Below are positions 18,326 to 27,287 of a stretch of DNA of 64,000 nucleotides, one piece after another (position 1 is the first letter of the stretch; every line of letters begins with the position of its first letter). A program made the position numbers and the translations under genes. The notes below the pieces were generated by a model that saw nothing but the letters and a program-made list of their open reading frames with translations, was not told the origin of the DNA and did not search any database. The stretch is from Gordonia soli NBRC 108243 (GTDB lineage: Bacteria > Actinomycetota > Actinomycetes > Mycobacteriales > Mycobacteriaceae), in contig NZ_BANX01000001.1 in the NCBI RefSeq assembly GCF_000334455.1, positions 1 through 64,000 of the forward strand. The letters run 5' to 3'.

Positions 18326-19566
18326 GCGACTCCCCCGCATCCGCACCGGCGGACGAGACGCGGGTTCCCGACGGCGCCCTCGACGGTGTGCGCGTCCTCG
18401 AACTCGGCACCCTGATCGCCGGGCCCTTTGCCGGCCGGTTGCTCGGCGACATGGGCGCCGAGGTCATCAAGATCGAGCCGCCCGACGCTCCCGACCCCAT
18501 CCGGACCTGGGGGCAGGCCGAGCGCGACGGACACCGGTTCCACTGGACCGTCCACGCGCGCAACAAGAAGGCGATCACCCTCGACCTGCGCTCCGACGCA
18601 GGTCGGGGTCTGTTCCTGGATCTCGTGGACATCGCCGACATCGTCGTCGAGAACTTCCGCCCGGGCACTCTGGAACGCTGGGGTCTCGGCTATGAGGTTC
18701 TGCGGGAACGGAATCGGGGCATCATCCTGGTGCGCGTGTCGGGGTACGGACAGACCGGACCGTCGGCGCAGCGCGCCGGGTACGCCTCGGTTGCCGAGGC
18801 CGAGAGCGGTTTCCGTCACCTCAACGGCTATCCGGGCGATGCCCCACCGCGGCTCGCGCTGTCCATCGGCGACACCCTGGCCGGGATGTTCGCCGCCCAG
18901 GGCGCGCTCGCGGCGCTCTACCGGCGCACCGTCACCGGTGAAGGGCAGGTGGTCGACACGGCGTTGACCGAAGCCTGTGTCGCCGTACAGGAGTCGACGA
19001 TTCCCGACTACGACGTCGGCGGGGTCGTCCGCGGACCGTCGGGCACCCGACTCGAGGGCATCGCGCCCTCCAACCTGTACCAGGCAGCCGACGGGACCCG
19101 GCTGGTCATCGCGGCCAATCAGGACACCGTCTTCCGACGCCTGTGTGGTGCCATGGGACGTCCGGAGTTGGCGACCGACCCGCGGTTCGTCGACCATCGG
19201 GCGCGCGGCATCCATCAGGACGAGATCGACACCATCATCGGCGACTGGGCGGCCACCCTGCCCAGCGAGGACCTGATCGAGTTGCTCGGCGCAGCCGGTG
19301 TGGTCGTCGGGCCGGTGAACACGGTCGCCGACGTCGTCCGCGACCCACAGATGCTGGCGCGGGACATGATCGTCCCGCATCACGACGAACGCATCGACGC
19401 GCCCGTACTCGGCCCCGGCATCGTGCCGAAGCTGTCGGCGACCCCGGGCAGTGTGCGGTCCGCCGGACCGCCGCGACCCGGATGTCACAACGAGGAGGTC
19501 TACCGCGGCCTGCTCGGACTCGACGACGGTGCCCTGGGCGAGTTGCACGATGCGAAGGTCATCTGA
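18322..19566 (+). CDS. Family III CoA-transferase (CaiB/BaiF)
   Basis: A 414-aa enzyme of the CaiB/BaiF family, moving CoA between carboxylic acids. Motifs: VRVLELGTLIAGPFAGRLLGDMGAEVIKIE (N-terminal fold, shown in part), HWTVHARNKKAITLDLR, VENFRPGTLERWGLG and SIGDTLAGMFAAQGALAAL. Where classical members carry GYD with the catalytic aspartate, this one reads AGYASVAEAESG, as in a large subgroup lacking that Asp, so activity on a given donor is not assured. ATG at 18322 overlaps the preceding stop; its own stop shares one base with the next ATG. Confidence 0.88.
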   Translation: MSDSPASAPADETRVPDGALDGVRVLELGTLIAGPFAGRLLGDMGAEVIKIEPPDAPDPIRTWGQAERDGHRFHWTVHARNKKAITLDLRSDAGRGLFLDLVDIADIVVENFRPGTLERWGLGYEVLRERNRGIILVRVSGYGQTGPSAQRAGYASVAEAESGFRHLNGYPGDAPPRLALSIGDTLAGMFAAQGALAALYRRTVTGEGQVVDTALTEACVAVQESTIPDYDVGGVVRGPSGTRLEGIAPSNLYQAADGTRLVIAANQDTVFRRLCGAMGRPELATDPRFVDHRARGIHQDEIDTIIGDWAATLPSEDLIELLGAAGVVVGPVNTVADVVRDPQMLARDMIVPHHDERIDAPVLGPGIVPKLSATPGSVRSAGPPRPGCHNEEVYRGLLGLDDGALGELHDAKVI

Positions 19567-20483
19567 TGACGCCGGATCTCGGCCCCGGCCTCCCCGCCCG
19601 CGTGACCGTTCGCGAGGTGTCGCTGCGTGACGGCCTGCAGATCGAGGCCCCGGTCCCGTTGGCGAGCAAGATCCGACTGCTCGAGGCAGTGGTCGCCGCG
19701 GGGGTACCCGAGGTCGAGGTCACGGCCTTCGTCTCACCGTCCAAGGTCCCCGCACTCGCCGACGCCGCCGAACTCGCCGTCCAGCTGCACCGGTTTCCCG
19801 ACACCGCGTTCTCCGCTCTCGTGGCCAGCGCGAACGGTGCCCGACGTGCCGCGGACGCCGGCCTGGATGCCGTCGAGTACGTGGTGTCGGCGGCAGACGG
19901 TCACAGTCGCGCGAACGTCGGCCGGTCGACCGGCGAGGCGATCGCGCTGATCGACGAGATCGTCGCGATCGGACGGGAGCGCGCGATGTCGGTGGAGGTG
20001 ATCGTGGCGACCGCCTGGGATTGTCCGTTCGACGGTCCCACCGACCCCGAGCGCACCCTCGACGTCGTGCGTGCGGCGGTGGGTGCCGGTGCCGACCGGA
20101 TCGCCGTCGCCGACACCATCGGGACCACCACACCCCGACGAACAGCCGATCTGCTCACCGCGGTCCGGGAGATCACCGGAACATTGCCGCTGGGCGCGCA
20201 CTTCCACGACACCCGGGGCGCCGGGCTGGCGAGTGCCTGGGCCGCGGTGTCGGTGGGGGTCGACCGGCTCGACGCGTCGGCGGGCGGACTCGGCGGATGT
20301 CCGTTCGCCCCCGGGGCGAGCGGCAACATCGCCACCGAGGATCTCGTCTACCTGCTCCGTGACAGCGGGGTCGAGACCGGGATCGACCTCTCGGCCGCCA
20401 TCGACGCAGCCGTGGTCGCCGGAGACGTGGTCGGCCACGATCTGCCCGGTAGCTTGGTGCGCGCGGGCGATCGCGCGCGCTGA
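19566..20483 (+). CDS. Hydroxymethylglutaryl-CoA lyase-like protein
   Basis: A 305-aa TIM-barrel enzyme of the HMG-CoA lyase family, which splits 3-hydroxy-3-methylglutaryl-CoA into acetyl-CoA and acetoacetate. Catalytic features are kept: REVSLRDGLQ (Arg21-Asp22), the metal histidines in GAHFHDTRG, and the flexible loop GLGGCPFAPGASGN with its cysteine. LRDGLQIE replaces the usual PRDGLQNE. Start shares a base with the CoA-transferase stop (TGATG). It may act on HMG-CoA or a substituted analogue produced by the preceding enzymes. Confidence 0.88.
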   Translation: MTPDLGPGLPARVTVREVSLRDGLQIEAPVPLASKIRLLEAVVAAGVPEVEVTAFVSPSKVPALADAAELAVQLHRFPDTAFSALVASANGARRAADAGLDAVEYVVSAADGHSRANVGRSTGEAIALIDEIVAIGRERAMSVEVIVATAWDCPFDGPTDPERTLDVVRAAVGAGADRIAVADTIGTTTPRRTADLLTAVREITGTLPLGAHFHDTRGAGLASAWAAVSVGVDRLDASAGGLGGCPFAPGASGNIATEDLVYLLRDSGVETGIDLSAAIDAAVVAGDVVGHDLPGSLVRAGDRAR

Positions 20484-20514
20484 CCAGACGCGAGGACCGG
20501 AGAGGAGCAGCGCC

Positions 20515-21114
20515 GTGGTTGTCACACCGAAGGGTCGACGGACCGAGGCGGCGTTCCATGACGCCGCGCGGCAGGTGTTCGCCGAGAAGGGCTACCTGAA
20601 CGCCAAGATCGCCGACATCGCCGAGCGGGCCGGGCGGTCGACCGGGTCGTTCTACAACTATTACGACAACAAGCAGCAACTCCTCGAAGCGCTGCTGCAG
20701 GGTTTCGGTGAGGCCGTGATGGACCGCACACGGGCCCAGTTGACGTCCGACCCGGCCTCGAACATCGAGCAGGCGGTGCGCGTCTACCTCAGTACCTACC
20801 GCGAGTATCTGCCGGAGATGATCGCGGCCTTCCAGATGTCGATGACCGACGAGCAGTTCGCCCAGTGGTGGCGTCGTCGGCGGGCCGACGGCATCGGCGC
20901 GGTGATGGACGTGGTGCGTTCGGTCGAGAAGCGCGGTCTCCCAGTGGATCTCGACCACGGAGTGTTCGCCTCGGCGATGGTCTCGATGCTCGAGTCCTTC
21001 TGCTGGACGTGGTTCGTCGCAGGCGGTGACGAACACAGCGGTAGTCACGACGACGAGGTCGCGGTGGCGACGTTGTCCGAGATCTGGCGGCGCGCGCTCT
21101 ACAACGGTCGGTGA
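20515..21114 (+). CDS. TetR-family transcriptional regulator
   Basis: A 199-aa regulator. The helix-turn-helix lies at about residues 10-50 (FHDAARQVFAEKGYLNAKIADIAERAGRS, FYNYYDNKQQLLEAL shown in pieces), followed by an Ala-rich ligand-binding domain with a long middle segment rich in Trp/Arg. GTG at 20515 follows AGAGGAG; no ATG fits better. As last gene of the catabolic block, it probably controls the block in response to an acyl-CoA or aromatic intermediate, as is common in this family. I see no clear palindromic operator near the block. Confidence 0.87.
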   Translation: MVVTPKGRRTEAAFHDAARQVFAEKGYLNAKIADIAERAGRSTGSFYNYYDNKQQLLEALLQGFGEAVMDRTRAQLTSDPASNIEQAVRVYLSTYREYLPEMIAAFQMSMTDEQFAQWWRRRRADGIGAVMDVVRSVEKRGLPVDLDHGVFASAMVSMLESFCWTWFVAGGDEHSGSHDDEVAVATLSEIWRRALYNGR

Positions 21115-21219
21115 CCGGCCCGGTCGGTCGGGCGCAGACAGGCTCCGCGGACTGCGCATCGCGAACACCTGGGTAGACTCCACCCTGGTCACAGCCGAGC
21201 CACAGGGGGATGTTTCCGC

Positions 21220-22749
21220 ATGACTTATGACGATCCCGAGGGTTCTCGCGACGCCGATGCGCCGAATCCGGCGTCACCGCCATGGCTGCAGTTCGCGAAT
21301 CCGACCCCGGACGATGCATCGGACGAGCCGTCGCCGACCAGGGGGTCGGGCGCGCTGTCGGCCGACGCGCTCGGTGACGACCTGCCAGAGGACTCGCCGC
21401 AATCCCGGTTCGCGGATGCCCAGTACGCCGAACCTCACAGTTCTGGGCCCCAGAGTTCTGGAGCCCAGGGTTCAGGACTCCAGGGTCCGAGCCCGTTCGC
21501 CACACCCCAGTACTCACCCGACCAGTACTCGCCTGATCAATACGCGCCGGACCAATACGCCCAGCCGAACCAGCAGTTCGCGCCGCCGCAGTACTCCCCT
21601 GGTCAGCCGGGCCCCGGTCAGTCCGGTCCCGGGCAACCGGCTCCCGACCAGTTCGCGCAGCCGCTGTACGCGCCCAATCCGTACCCCGCAGGTCCTCAGG
21701 GTCCGGGCCCCCAGAACCCGGGCCCGCAGATCCCGGGCCCGCACAACGCCGGCCCCCAGTACGGCGATCCGCGGTATGGCGGGATGCCGGGGGCCACGCA
21801 GCCCGGCGGTCCCGGACTCGACGAGGTCGCCCTGATCCGCAAGGCTCGGCGGGCCCCCAGCCGCGGCTGGCGGCGAGCGGTCCACACGTTGTCGGCCGGT
21901 GCGATCAACCCCGGTGAGGCACCCAGCGACATCCAGTACCAGCAGTTGCTCGAGCGGGTGAACCGGCCGGTCCGGGGCGACTACCGCATCGCGGTGCTGT
22001 CCCTCAAGGGCGGTGTCGGCAAGACCACCACCACCGTCGGACTCGGATCGACCTTCGCGTCTCTGCGAGGCGATCGTGTCATCGCGGTCGACGCCAACCC
22101 CGACCTCGGGACGCTGGCGCAGCGCATCCCGCAGCAGACCCGGTCGACGGTTCGCGACCTGCTCGCCGACGACAACGTCTACCGCTACTCCGATGTCCGC
22201 GCGCACACCTCCCAGGCACCGTCGCGTCTCGAGGTCCTCGCCTCCGAACGCGACCCGGCCATGGCCGAGGCGTTCAACGAGGAGGAGTACCGCGGCGTCA
22301 TCCGGATCCTGCAGCGGTTCTACAACATCATCATCACCGACTGCGGTACCGGACTGAGCCATTCGGCGATGAACGGTGTACTCGACCTCGCCAATGCGAT
22401 CATCCTGGTGAGCTCCCCCGCACTCGACGGTGCCCGCAGTGCCGGCGCGACCCTGGACTGGCTCGAGGCCCACGGGTTCGGCCACCTGGTGTCCCGTGCG
22501 GTGGTGGTGCTCAGCGCCTCACGGCCGGGATCGTCGACCATCGACACCGAACAACTCGGCCAGCACTTCCTCACCCGCTGCCGGGCCGTACACACGGTGC
22601 CGTTCGACGATCACCTCTCCGAGGGAGCCGACGTCGACCTCGATCTGGTCGGCAAGCAGACCCGGCGGTCGTTCGTGGAGCTCGCGGCGACCATCGCCGA
22701 CGACTTCTCCGGCACGAACATGCGTCGGGACGAGCCGTTCCTGGGGTGA
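21220..22749 (+). CDS. EspI-like MinD/ParA-family ATPase with disordered N-terminus
   Basis: A 509-aa protein. Residues 1-205 are Pro/Gln/Gly/Ser-rich with repeated PDQYSPDQYAP and GPGPQ units; the rest is a deviant-Walker P-loop ATPase: KGGVGKTTT (about 263-271), VDANPDLGTL (Walker A', switch), IIITDCGTG (Walker B). This matches EspI (Rv3876) of ESX-1, which also has a Pro-rich N-terminus. A short basic linker (IRKARRAPSRGWRR) joins the parts. It lies 11 kb from the other ESX genes. AGGGGGATG precedes the ATG, and TAGACT at 21174-21179 could be its -10 element. Confidence 0.82.
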   Translation: MTYDDPEGSRDADAPNPASPPWLQFANPTPDDASDEPSPTRGSGALSADALGDDLPEDSPQSRFADAQYAEPHSSGPQSSGAQGSGLQGPSPFATPQYSPDQYSPDQYAPDQYAQPNQQFAPPQYSPGQPGPGQSGPGQPAPDQFAQPLYAPNPYPAGPQGPGPQNPGPQIPGPHNAGPQYGDPRYGGMPGATQPGGPGLDEVALIRKARRAPSRGWRRAVHTLSAGAINPGEAPSDIQYQQLLERVNRPVRGDYRIAVLSLKGGVGKTTTTVGLGSTFASLRGDRVIAVDANPDLGTLAQRIPQQTRSTVRDLLADDNVYRYSDVRAHTSQAPSRLEVLASERDPAMAEAFNEEEYRGVIRILQRFYNIIITDCGTGLSHSAMNGVLDLANAIILVSSPALDGARSAGATLDWLEAHGFGHLVSRAVVVLSASRPGSSTIDTEQLGQHFLTRCRAVHTVPFDDHLSEGADVDLDLVGKQTRRSFVELAATIADDFSGTNMRRDEPFLG

Positions 22750-22785
22750 GGTCTCTGGGGTGAGGCCGAACGCTGTCGTCCCGCC

Positions 22786-23484
22786 TCAGACCTGGGCGTC
22801 GGACGCCTGATCCGTGGTGTCCTCGGCTGCCGTCTCCCCGCGCTGCGCCCGCAGCTTCCGCCACCGCACGATCAGATGGATGCCCATCGGGATCACCACG
22901 GTCAGCACCGACGCGATGATGATGATGTCGATGTTGTCGCGGATGATCGCGACGTGCCCGAGGAAGTAGCCGAGCACCATGATCCCGGCGGCCCAGGTGA
23001 AACTGCCCAGGATGCTGAAGAGGGTGAACACCCGGTACGGCATACCGGTGAACCCCGCGACCAGCGGTGTCAGCGTGCGGACGATGCCGATGAACCGCGC
23101 GAAGAACACCGTCAGCGCGCCGTACTTCTCGAAGTAGCGGTGGGTGCGTTCCAGCGGCTCCGGGCCGATGAGCCGCATCAGCCGGCCCTCCAGCACGCTC
23201 GAACCAAGACGTCGGCCGATGAAGTACCCGCATTGGTCGCCCAGGATCGCCGCGATCGGCACCGTCACACAGAGCAGCCAGAGTGGGGCGAACGGATCCG
23301 GCTGCGCAGCAAAGATTCCCGCGGTGAACAACACCGAGTCGCCGGGAAAGATGAAGCCGATCAGAATGCCGGTCTCGACGAACATCAGTACACAGAGACC
23401 GATCAGTCCCCCGGTCGCGAGAAATGAGTCGATGTCGAACGGGTTCACCGGATCCAGCGTAGAGAACCGCACGGGTCCCGACAT
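22786..23484 (-). CDS. DedA-family membrane protein
   Basis: A 232-aa polytopic membrane protein of the DedA/VTT family, now known to include lipid (undecaprenyl- or phospholipid) flippases. Signatures: ETGILIGFIFPGDSVLF, GDQCGYFIGRRLG, FARFIGIVRTLTPLVAGF, and the C-terminal GYFLGH. The start is uncertain: ATG 23526, ATG 23484 and GTG 23448 (NPFDIDSF) are all in frame and none has a strong SD. I list 23484 as a compromise; the core begins by 23448. It is convergent with the EspI-like gene, 36 bases away. Confidence 0.85.
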   Translation of the reverse strand: MSGPVRFSTLDPVNPFDIDSFLATGGLIGLCVLMFVETGILIGFIFPGDSVLFTAGIFAAQPDPFAPLWLLCVTVPIAAILGDQCGYFIGRRLGSSVLEGRLMRLIGPEPLERTHRYFEKYGALTVFFARFIGIVRTLTPLVAGFTGMPYRVFTLFSILGSFTWAAGIMVLGYFLGHVAIIRDNIDIIIIASVLTVVIPMGIHLIVRWRKLRAQRGETAAEDTTDQASDAQV

Positions 23485-23615
23485 CCACGCACGACCGCCA
23501 TGCGGGTGGAACCCCGAGGTGTTCATGCGATGGTCATGTCCGGCGGACGGCGCACATCTGGGGTTTACTCGCAGTGGGGCGGTTCGGCCCCGACCCGACC
23601 TGTGAGGAGATCCTC

Positions 23616-24668
23616 GTGCCCGTCGTCCACGACCGCGCTGCGTTGCGTTCGGTCACCGACACCGAGATCCGTCTCGCCGAGCACACCATCCACGGGTATC
23701 GCCGCGCCTATCGCATCGCCGGTAGCGGCCCGGCGATCCTGCTGGTCCACGGCATCGGCGACAACTCGTCGACCTGGAACGACGTCATCCCGCTGCTCGC
23801 GCAGCACTACACGGTGATCGCACCTGATCTGCTCGGCCACGGGCGATCCGACAAACCCCGTGCCGACTACTCGGTCGCGGCGTTCGCCAACGGGATGCGC
23901 GACCTCCTGGTCGTACTGGGCCACACCAAGGTGACGGTGGTCGGGCACTCGCTCGGCGGCGGGGTCGCGATGCAGTTCTGCTACCAGTTCCCGAGGTTCG
24001 TCGAGCGGCTCGTGCTGGTGGCGACCGGCGGCGTGACCCGCGAGGTCAATCCCGCGCTGCGAATCGTGTCCATGCCGGTCGCCAACGAGGCATTACGACT
24101 CCTCCGCGTGCCCGGCGTCCTCCCGGGACTCCGGCAGATCACGCGCGCTCTCGATGCGATCCCCTCGGCGCCCGCACTGCCTGATGCGATCTCGCCACGC
24201 CGGTTCATCAAGGACCACGACGACCTCCTGCGGGTACTCGCCGACCTGGCCGATCCGACCGCATCGGCCGCGTTCCTGCGGACGCTACGGGCGGTGGTCG
24301 ACTGGCGGGGGCAGGCCGTCACGATGATGGACCGCTGCTACCTGACCGAGCGACTACCGGTGCTGGTGGTGTGGGGCGACGAGGACTCGGTGATCCCCTA
24401 CGCCCACGCACAGATCGCCCATGCCGCGATCGGTCACTCCGAGCTCGAGACCTTCTCCGGTTCCGGCCATTTCCCGTTCCGCGACGATCCGGAGAGGTTC
24501 GCCAGGGTGATCATCGACTTCCTGCATCGGACCGAGCCCAACACCTTCGACCCGCAGGTGTGGCAACGCCTGCTCTCCGATGGTCGGAGCAGTGACGACC
24601 TCGAGGGCGACGATGCGACGGTCGAAGCGGTCCTCGACGCCATCGACGACGAGCGCAGTGCGACCTGA
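23616..24668 (+). CDS. Alpha/beta-hydrolase (Rv2715-like)
   Basis: A 350-aa hydrolase with LVHGIGDNSSTWN (oxyanion loop), GHSLGGG nucleophile elbow (Ser112), VVWGDEDSVIP acid and GSGHFPFRDDPERF histidine. APDLLGHGRSDKPRADYSVAA strongly recalls mycobacterial Rv2715, a putative hydrolase; its substrate is not known to me. A 50-residue acidic tail follows the fold. GTG 23616 is chosen because GAGGAG lies 6 bases upstream. Confidence 0.87.
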   Translation: MPVVHDRAALRSVTDTEIRLAEHTIHGYRRAYRIAGSGPAILLVHGIGDNSSTWNDVIPLLAQHYTVIAPDLLGHGRSDKPRADYSVAAFANGMRDLLVVLGHTKVTVVGHSLGGGVAMQFCYQFPRFVERLVLVATGGVTREVNPALRIVSMPVANEALRLLRVPGVLPGLRQITRALDAIPSAPALPDAISPRRFIKDHDDLLRVLADLADPTASAAFLRTLRAVVDWRGQAVTMMDRCYLTERLPVLVVWGDEDSVIPYAHAQIAHAAIGHSELETFSGSGHFPFRDDPERFARVIIDFLHRTEPNTFDPQVWQRLLSDGRSSDDLEGDDATVEAVLDAIDDERSAT

Positions 24669-24709
24669 CCTGGTGAGTCGCCGCCACCTCATCGTGCGAT
24701 GATGTGCGC

Positions 24710-25252
24710 ATGAGCTACCCCGGACACCCGGACCAGAACCCGGATCCCTACGGCAACCAGGGCCACGGCCAGGGACAGCAGCCCGGTTACCCCCAGTCGG
24801 GGTACCAGCAGCCCGGCTACCCGCAACAGGGGTACGGGCAGCAGGGATACCAGCAGCCCGGCTACCCGCAGCAGGGGTACCAACAGCCAGGTTTCCAGCA
24901 GCCCGGTCAACCCCAGCCGTATGCCGCGTACGGCGGCTACCCCGGTGCGCCGGATGCCGGTGCCCCCTACGGTCGGGACCCGCTGAGTGGCGAGCCGTTG
25001 TCGGACAAGTCGAAGCTCACCGCCGGCCTGTTGCAGATCTTCCTCGGCACCTTCGGCGTCGGCCGTTTCTACATCGGCGACAACACCATCGGCGGAATCC
25101 AGCTCGGACTGACTATCGTCGGGTTCGTGACAGCGATCTTTCTGATCGGTCTGCCGATCCTGCTCGGCGTCAGCATCTGGGCGCTGGTCGACGGCATAAT
25201 GATGCTCACCGGCTCGGTGCGCGACGCCAACGGACTGCAACTGCGAAGCTGA
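24710..25252 (+). CDS. TM2-domain membrane protein with Gln/Pro/Gly/Tyr-rich N-terminus
   Basis: A 180-aa protein. Residues 1-85 are tandem variants of [10 protein letters not shown], a low-complexity cytoplasmic segment. Residues about 100-180 form a TM2 domain: [22 protein letters not shown], a glycine-rich hairpin, and a second helix ending in the DG motif [11 protein letters not shown]2 proteins have no settled function. The ATG at 24710 lacks an SD, suggesting a leaderless or weakly translated message. The next gene follows at 22 bases. Confidence 0.83.
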   Translation: MSYPGHPDQNPDPYGNQGHGQGQQPGYPQSGYQQPGYPQQGYGQQGYQQPGYPQQGYQQPGFQQPGQPQPYAAYGGYPGAPDAGAPYGRDPLSGEPLSDKSKLTAGLLQIFLGTFGVGRFYIGDNTIGGIQLGLTIVGFVTAIFLIGLPILLGVSIWALVDGIMMLTGSVRDANGLQLRS

Positions 25253-25274
25253 ACGGGCCGGGGGGCACCACGTC

Positions 25275-25661
25275 ATGACCTATCTGAACCAGGGCCTTCC
25301 GGGGCACGAGCCGCCGCTCGTCGTGATCGGTGACATCACCTGTACCCAGACTCATGTCATCACCCCGTCGGGTACCTTCCCGATCGTCGGCAGCCAATGG
25401 GCGGTCACCGACATGTCGGTGACCACGGAGCGTATGTCGCAGGTCGGTCTGGTGCTCGCGCTGGTCGGCTTCTTCCTGGTCTGCTTCCTCAGCCTGTTGT
25501 TCTTGCTGATGAAGGACCGGCAGACCACCGGCTACGTACAGGTCACCGTGTGGGGCGGCGGCATCACGCATGTCGCGAACATCCCGGCCTTCTCGCCGGT
25601 CACCATGCCCGACATCTCCAACCGGGTCGCCTACGCACGCTCACTGGCCGGGCTCGCCTGA
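25275..25661 (+). CDS. Small membrane protein, unknown function
   Basis: A 128-aa protein with one clear hydrophobic helix (about residues 58-80). The N-terminal half has strands with a single Cys (GDITCTQTHV), the C-terminal half contains VQVTVWGGGITHVANIPAFS. I do not recognise the family. It is likely co-transcribed with the TM2 gene and is convergent with truA. Similar TM2/small-protein pairs would support joint action, but I cannot check that. Confidence 0.68.
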   Translation: MTYLNQGLPGHEPPLVVIGDITCTQTHVITPSGTFPIVGSQWAVTDMSVTTERMSQVGLVLALVGFFLVCFLSLLFLLMKDRQTTGYVQVTVWGGGITHVANIPAFSPVTMPDISNRVAYARSLAGLA

Positions 25662-25695
25662 CGGCCCAGACGCCGCAGCCTCAGACCCCGGGGCA

Positions 25696-26535
25696 TCAGC
25701 CCCCGCAGCATCCGCCGGTGCTCGCATCGCCAGAGCGCACGTCCCGGGTGACGATGTTGCGTGCCGCGAGATCGGCCGCGTCCGGATAGTCGACGGCCAC
25801 CAGGCTCAGTCCGCGCGCCTCCGCGACGGTGACGGCGCTGCTGCGCGCGCGCTCGTCCAACAGTCCGCGACACCACTCGACCGATCGCCGACCGTCGCCG
25901 ACCGCGCCCACGGCACCGACGAGCGAACGCACCATCGACCAGCAGAACGCGTCCGCGGTGACCTCACCGATCAGGACGCCGTCGTCGGCGCGATGCCACG
26001 CGAACCGTTGCAGATCGCGGATGGTGGTCGCACCGTCGCGACGGCGACAGAACGCCGCGAAGTCGTTGAGTCCCACCAGCGTTGCGGACGCCGCGTTGAG
26101 GGCGTCGAGGTCGAGGGGGCGAGACCAGGCCGCGGTGATGCGGGCAACCGTGGGCTCGGCACCCCAGGCGGCATCGGTGAGCCGATAGCGATAGTGCCTG
26201 CGCAGCGCCGAGAACCGCGCATCGAAATCCTCGGACACCTCGATGATCTGCTTGACCCGCACGTCGTCGGGCAGCATCTTCGCGAGGCGTCCGACGAGAC
26301 GTGCCGGGTCACCGCCGATCGACCGGGTGTCCAGCGCAGCCCGCGGGATGTCGGTGTGGGCGACCTGACCTTCGGCATGGACTCCGGCGTCGGTGCGGCC
26401 GGCGACAGTCAGCCGGACCGGTGCACGCAACACCGTCGTCAGCGCGGTCTCGACGGTCTCGACGACCGTCCGCTGCCCGATCTGACGTGCCCAGCCGGCA
26501 AATGCGGTCCCGTCGTAGCCGATGTCGAACCGCAA
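25696..26535 (-). CDS. truA: tRNA pseudouridine(38-40) synthase TruA
   Basis: Converts uridines 38-40 of the anticodon arm of tRNAs to pseudouridine. The 279-aa protein has the catalytic-Asp motif [16 protein letters not shown] (about residues 46-61), [10 protein letters not shown] at the N-terminus, and HYRYRL in the middle. The start is unusual: the only upstream in-frame start that fits is TTG at 26535. A hairpin lies between rplQ and this start. It follows the ribosomal/rpoA group, the usual actinobacterial order. Confidence 0.93.
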   Translation of the reverse strand: MRFDIGYDGTAFAGWARQIGQRTVVETVETALTTVLRAPVRLTVAGRTDAGVHAEGQVAHTDIPRAALDTRSIGGDPARLVGRLAKMLPDDVRVKQIIEVSEDFDARFSALRRHYRYRLTDAAWGAEPTVARITAAWSRPLDLDALNAASATLVGLNDFAAFCRRRDGATTIRDLQRFAWHRADDGVLIGEVTADAFCWSMVRSLVGAVGAVGDGRRSVEWCRGLLDERARSSAVTVAEARGLSLVAVDYPDAADLAARNIVTRDVRSGDASTGGCCGG

Positions 26536-26541
26536 ACGACA

Positions 26542-26574
26542 GGACCCGCCGTCCCCGATGGGGGCGGCGGGTCC
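26542..26574 (-). terminator. Hairpin between rplQ and truA
   Basis: Two 14-bp arms (26542-26556 with one bulged base, and 26561-26574) around loop GATG form a GC-rich stem, starting 18 bases after the rplQ stop and ending 7 bases before the truA TTG start. With no U-tract it may act as an attenuator or partial terminator, reducing truA expression relative to ribosomal genes. Confidence 0.6.
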
Positions 26575-26591
26575 CGAGGACTGATCGTCGA

Positions 26592-27227
26592 TCAGTCGTC
26601 TGCCTTCTTGGTGTCGGCGTCCTCGACGATCTCGGTGGCGCTCTCCGCCGTCGTCTCGTCGGTGAGGCCCTCGGCGACCGCGTCGGCGTTCTCGACCGCG
26701 GCGTCGGACGCCTCGGCCTCGACAGCCTCGACGACGTTGTCGTCTGCAGGCGCGTCGGCGGTGGTGTCGTCAGCGGTGGTGTCGTCAGCGGTGGTGTCGG
26801 CGGCCTTGGCCTCGCTGGCCTTCTTGGAGGCGGCCGCGCGGGTGGCGCGGGTGGCCTCGTTGGACGCGGTGTTCTCGCGCACCAGCTCGATCACGGCCAT
26901 GGGGGCGTTGTCACCCTTGCGCGGCAGCGTCTTGATGATGCGGGTGTATCCGCCGTTGCGATCGGCGAAGAACGGGCCGATCTCGTCGAACAGCGCGTGC
27001 ACGATGTCCTTGTCGCGGATCACCTTGAGCACCTCGCGCCGGTTGGCCAGCGAGCCGGCCTTGGCGTGGGTGATCAGCTTCTCGGCGTACGGGCGCAGGC
27101 GCTTGGCCTTCGCCTCGGTCGTGGTGATCCGACCGTGCTCGAAGAGCGACGTGGCGAGGTTCGCCAGGATCGCCTTCTGGTGGCTGGCCGAGCCGCCGAG
27201 ACGGGCACCCTTGGTGGGCTTGGGCAT
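26592..27227 (-). CDS. rplQ: 50S ribosomal protein L17 with long acidic tail
   Basis: Component of the large subunit near the exit tunnel. Residues 1-120 are standard L17 ([25 protein letters not shown] and INTE-like helices). Residues about 125-211 are an Ala/Asp/Glu/Thr-rich extension, longer than in most bacteria; mycobacterial L17 also carries an extension. Part of it is made by a 15-bp DNA tandem repeat coding TADDT units. Start ATG 27227 with AGGAGAAGACA upstream. Last ribosomal gene of the group. Confidence 0.96.
   Translation of the reverse strand: MPKPTKGARLGGSASHQKAILANLATSLFEHGRITTTEAKAKRLRPYAEKLITHAKAGSLANRREVLKVIRDKDIVHALFDEIGPFFADRNGGYTRIIKTLPRKGDNAPMAVIELVRENTASNEATRATRAAASKKASEAKAADTTADDTTADDTTADAPADDNVVEAVEAEASDAAVENADAVAEGLTDETTAESATEIVEDADTKKADD
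26761..26805. repeat. 15-bp tandem repeat in rplQ tail
   Basis: Two exact copies of GTGGTGTCGTCAGCG (26761-26775, 26776-26790) and a third diverged copy (26791-26805), in frame, encode alternating TADDT residues on the minus strand. Likely to vary in copy number between strains. Confidence 0.85.
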
Positions 27228-27287
27228 TGTCTTCTCCTAGAAGAAACTCACGATCTCTCGACCGGGAGTCGGGGTTGGGCGACAGCC

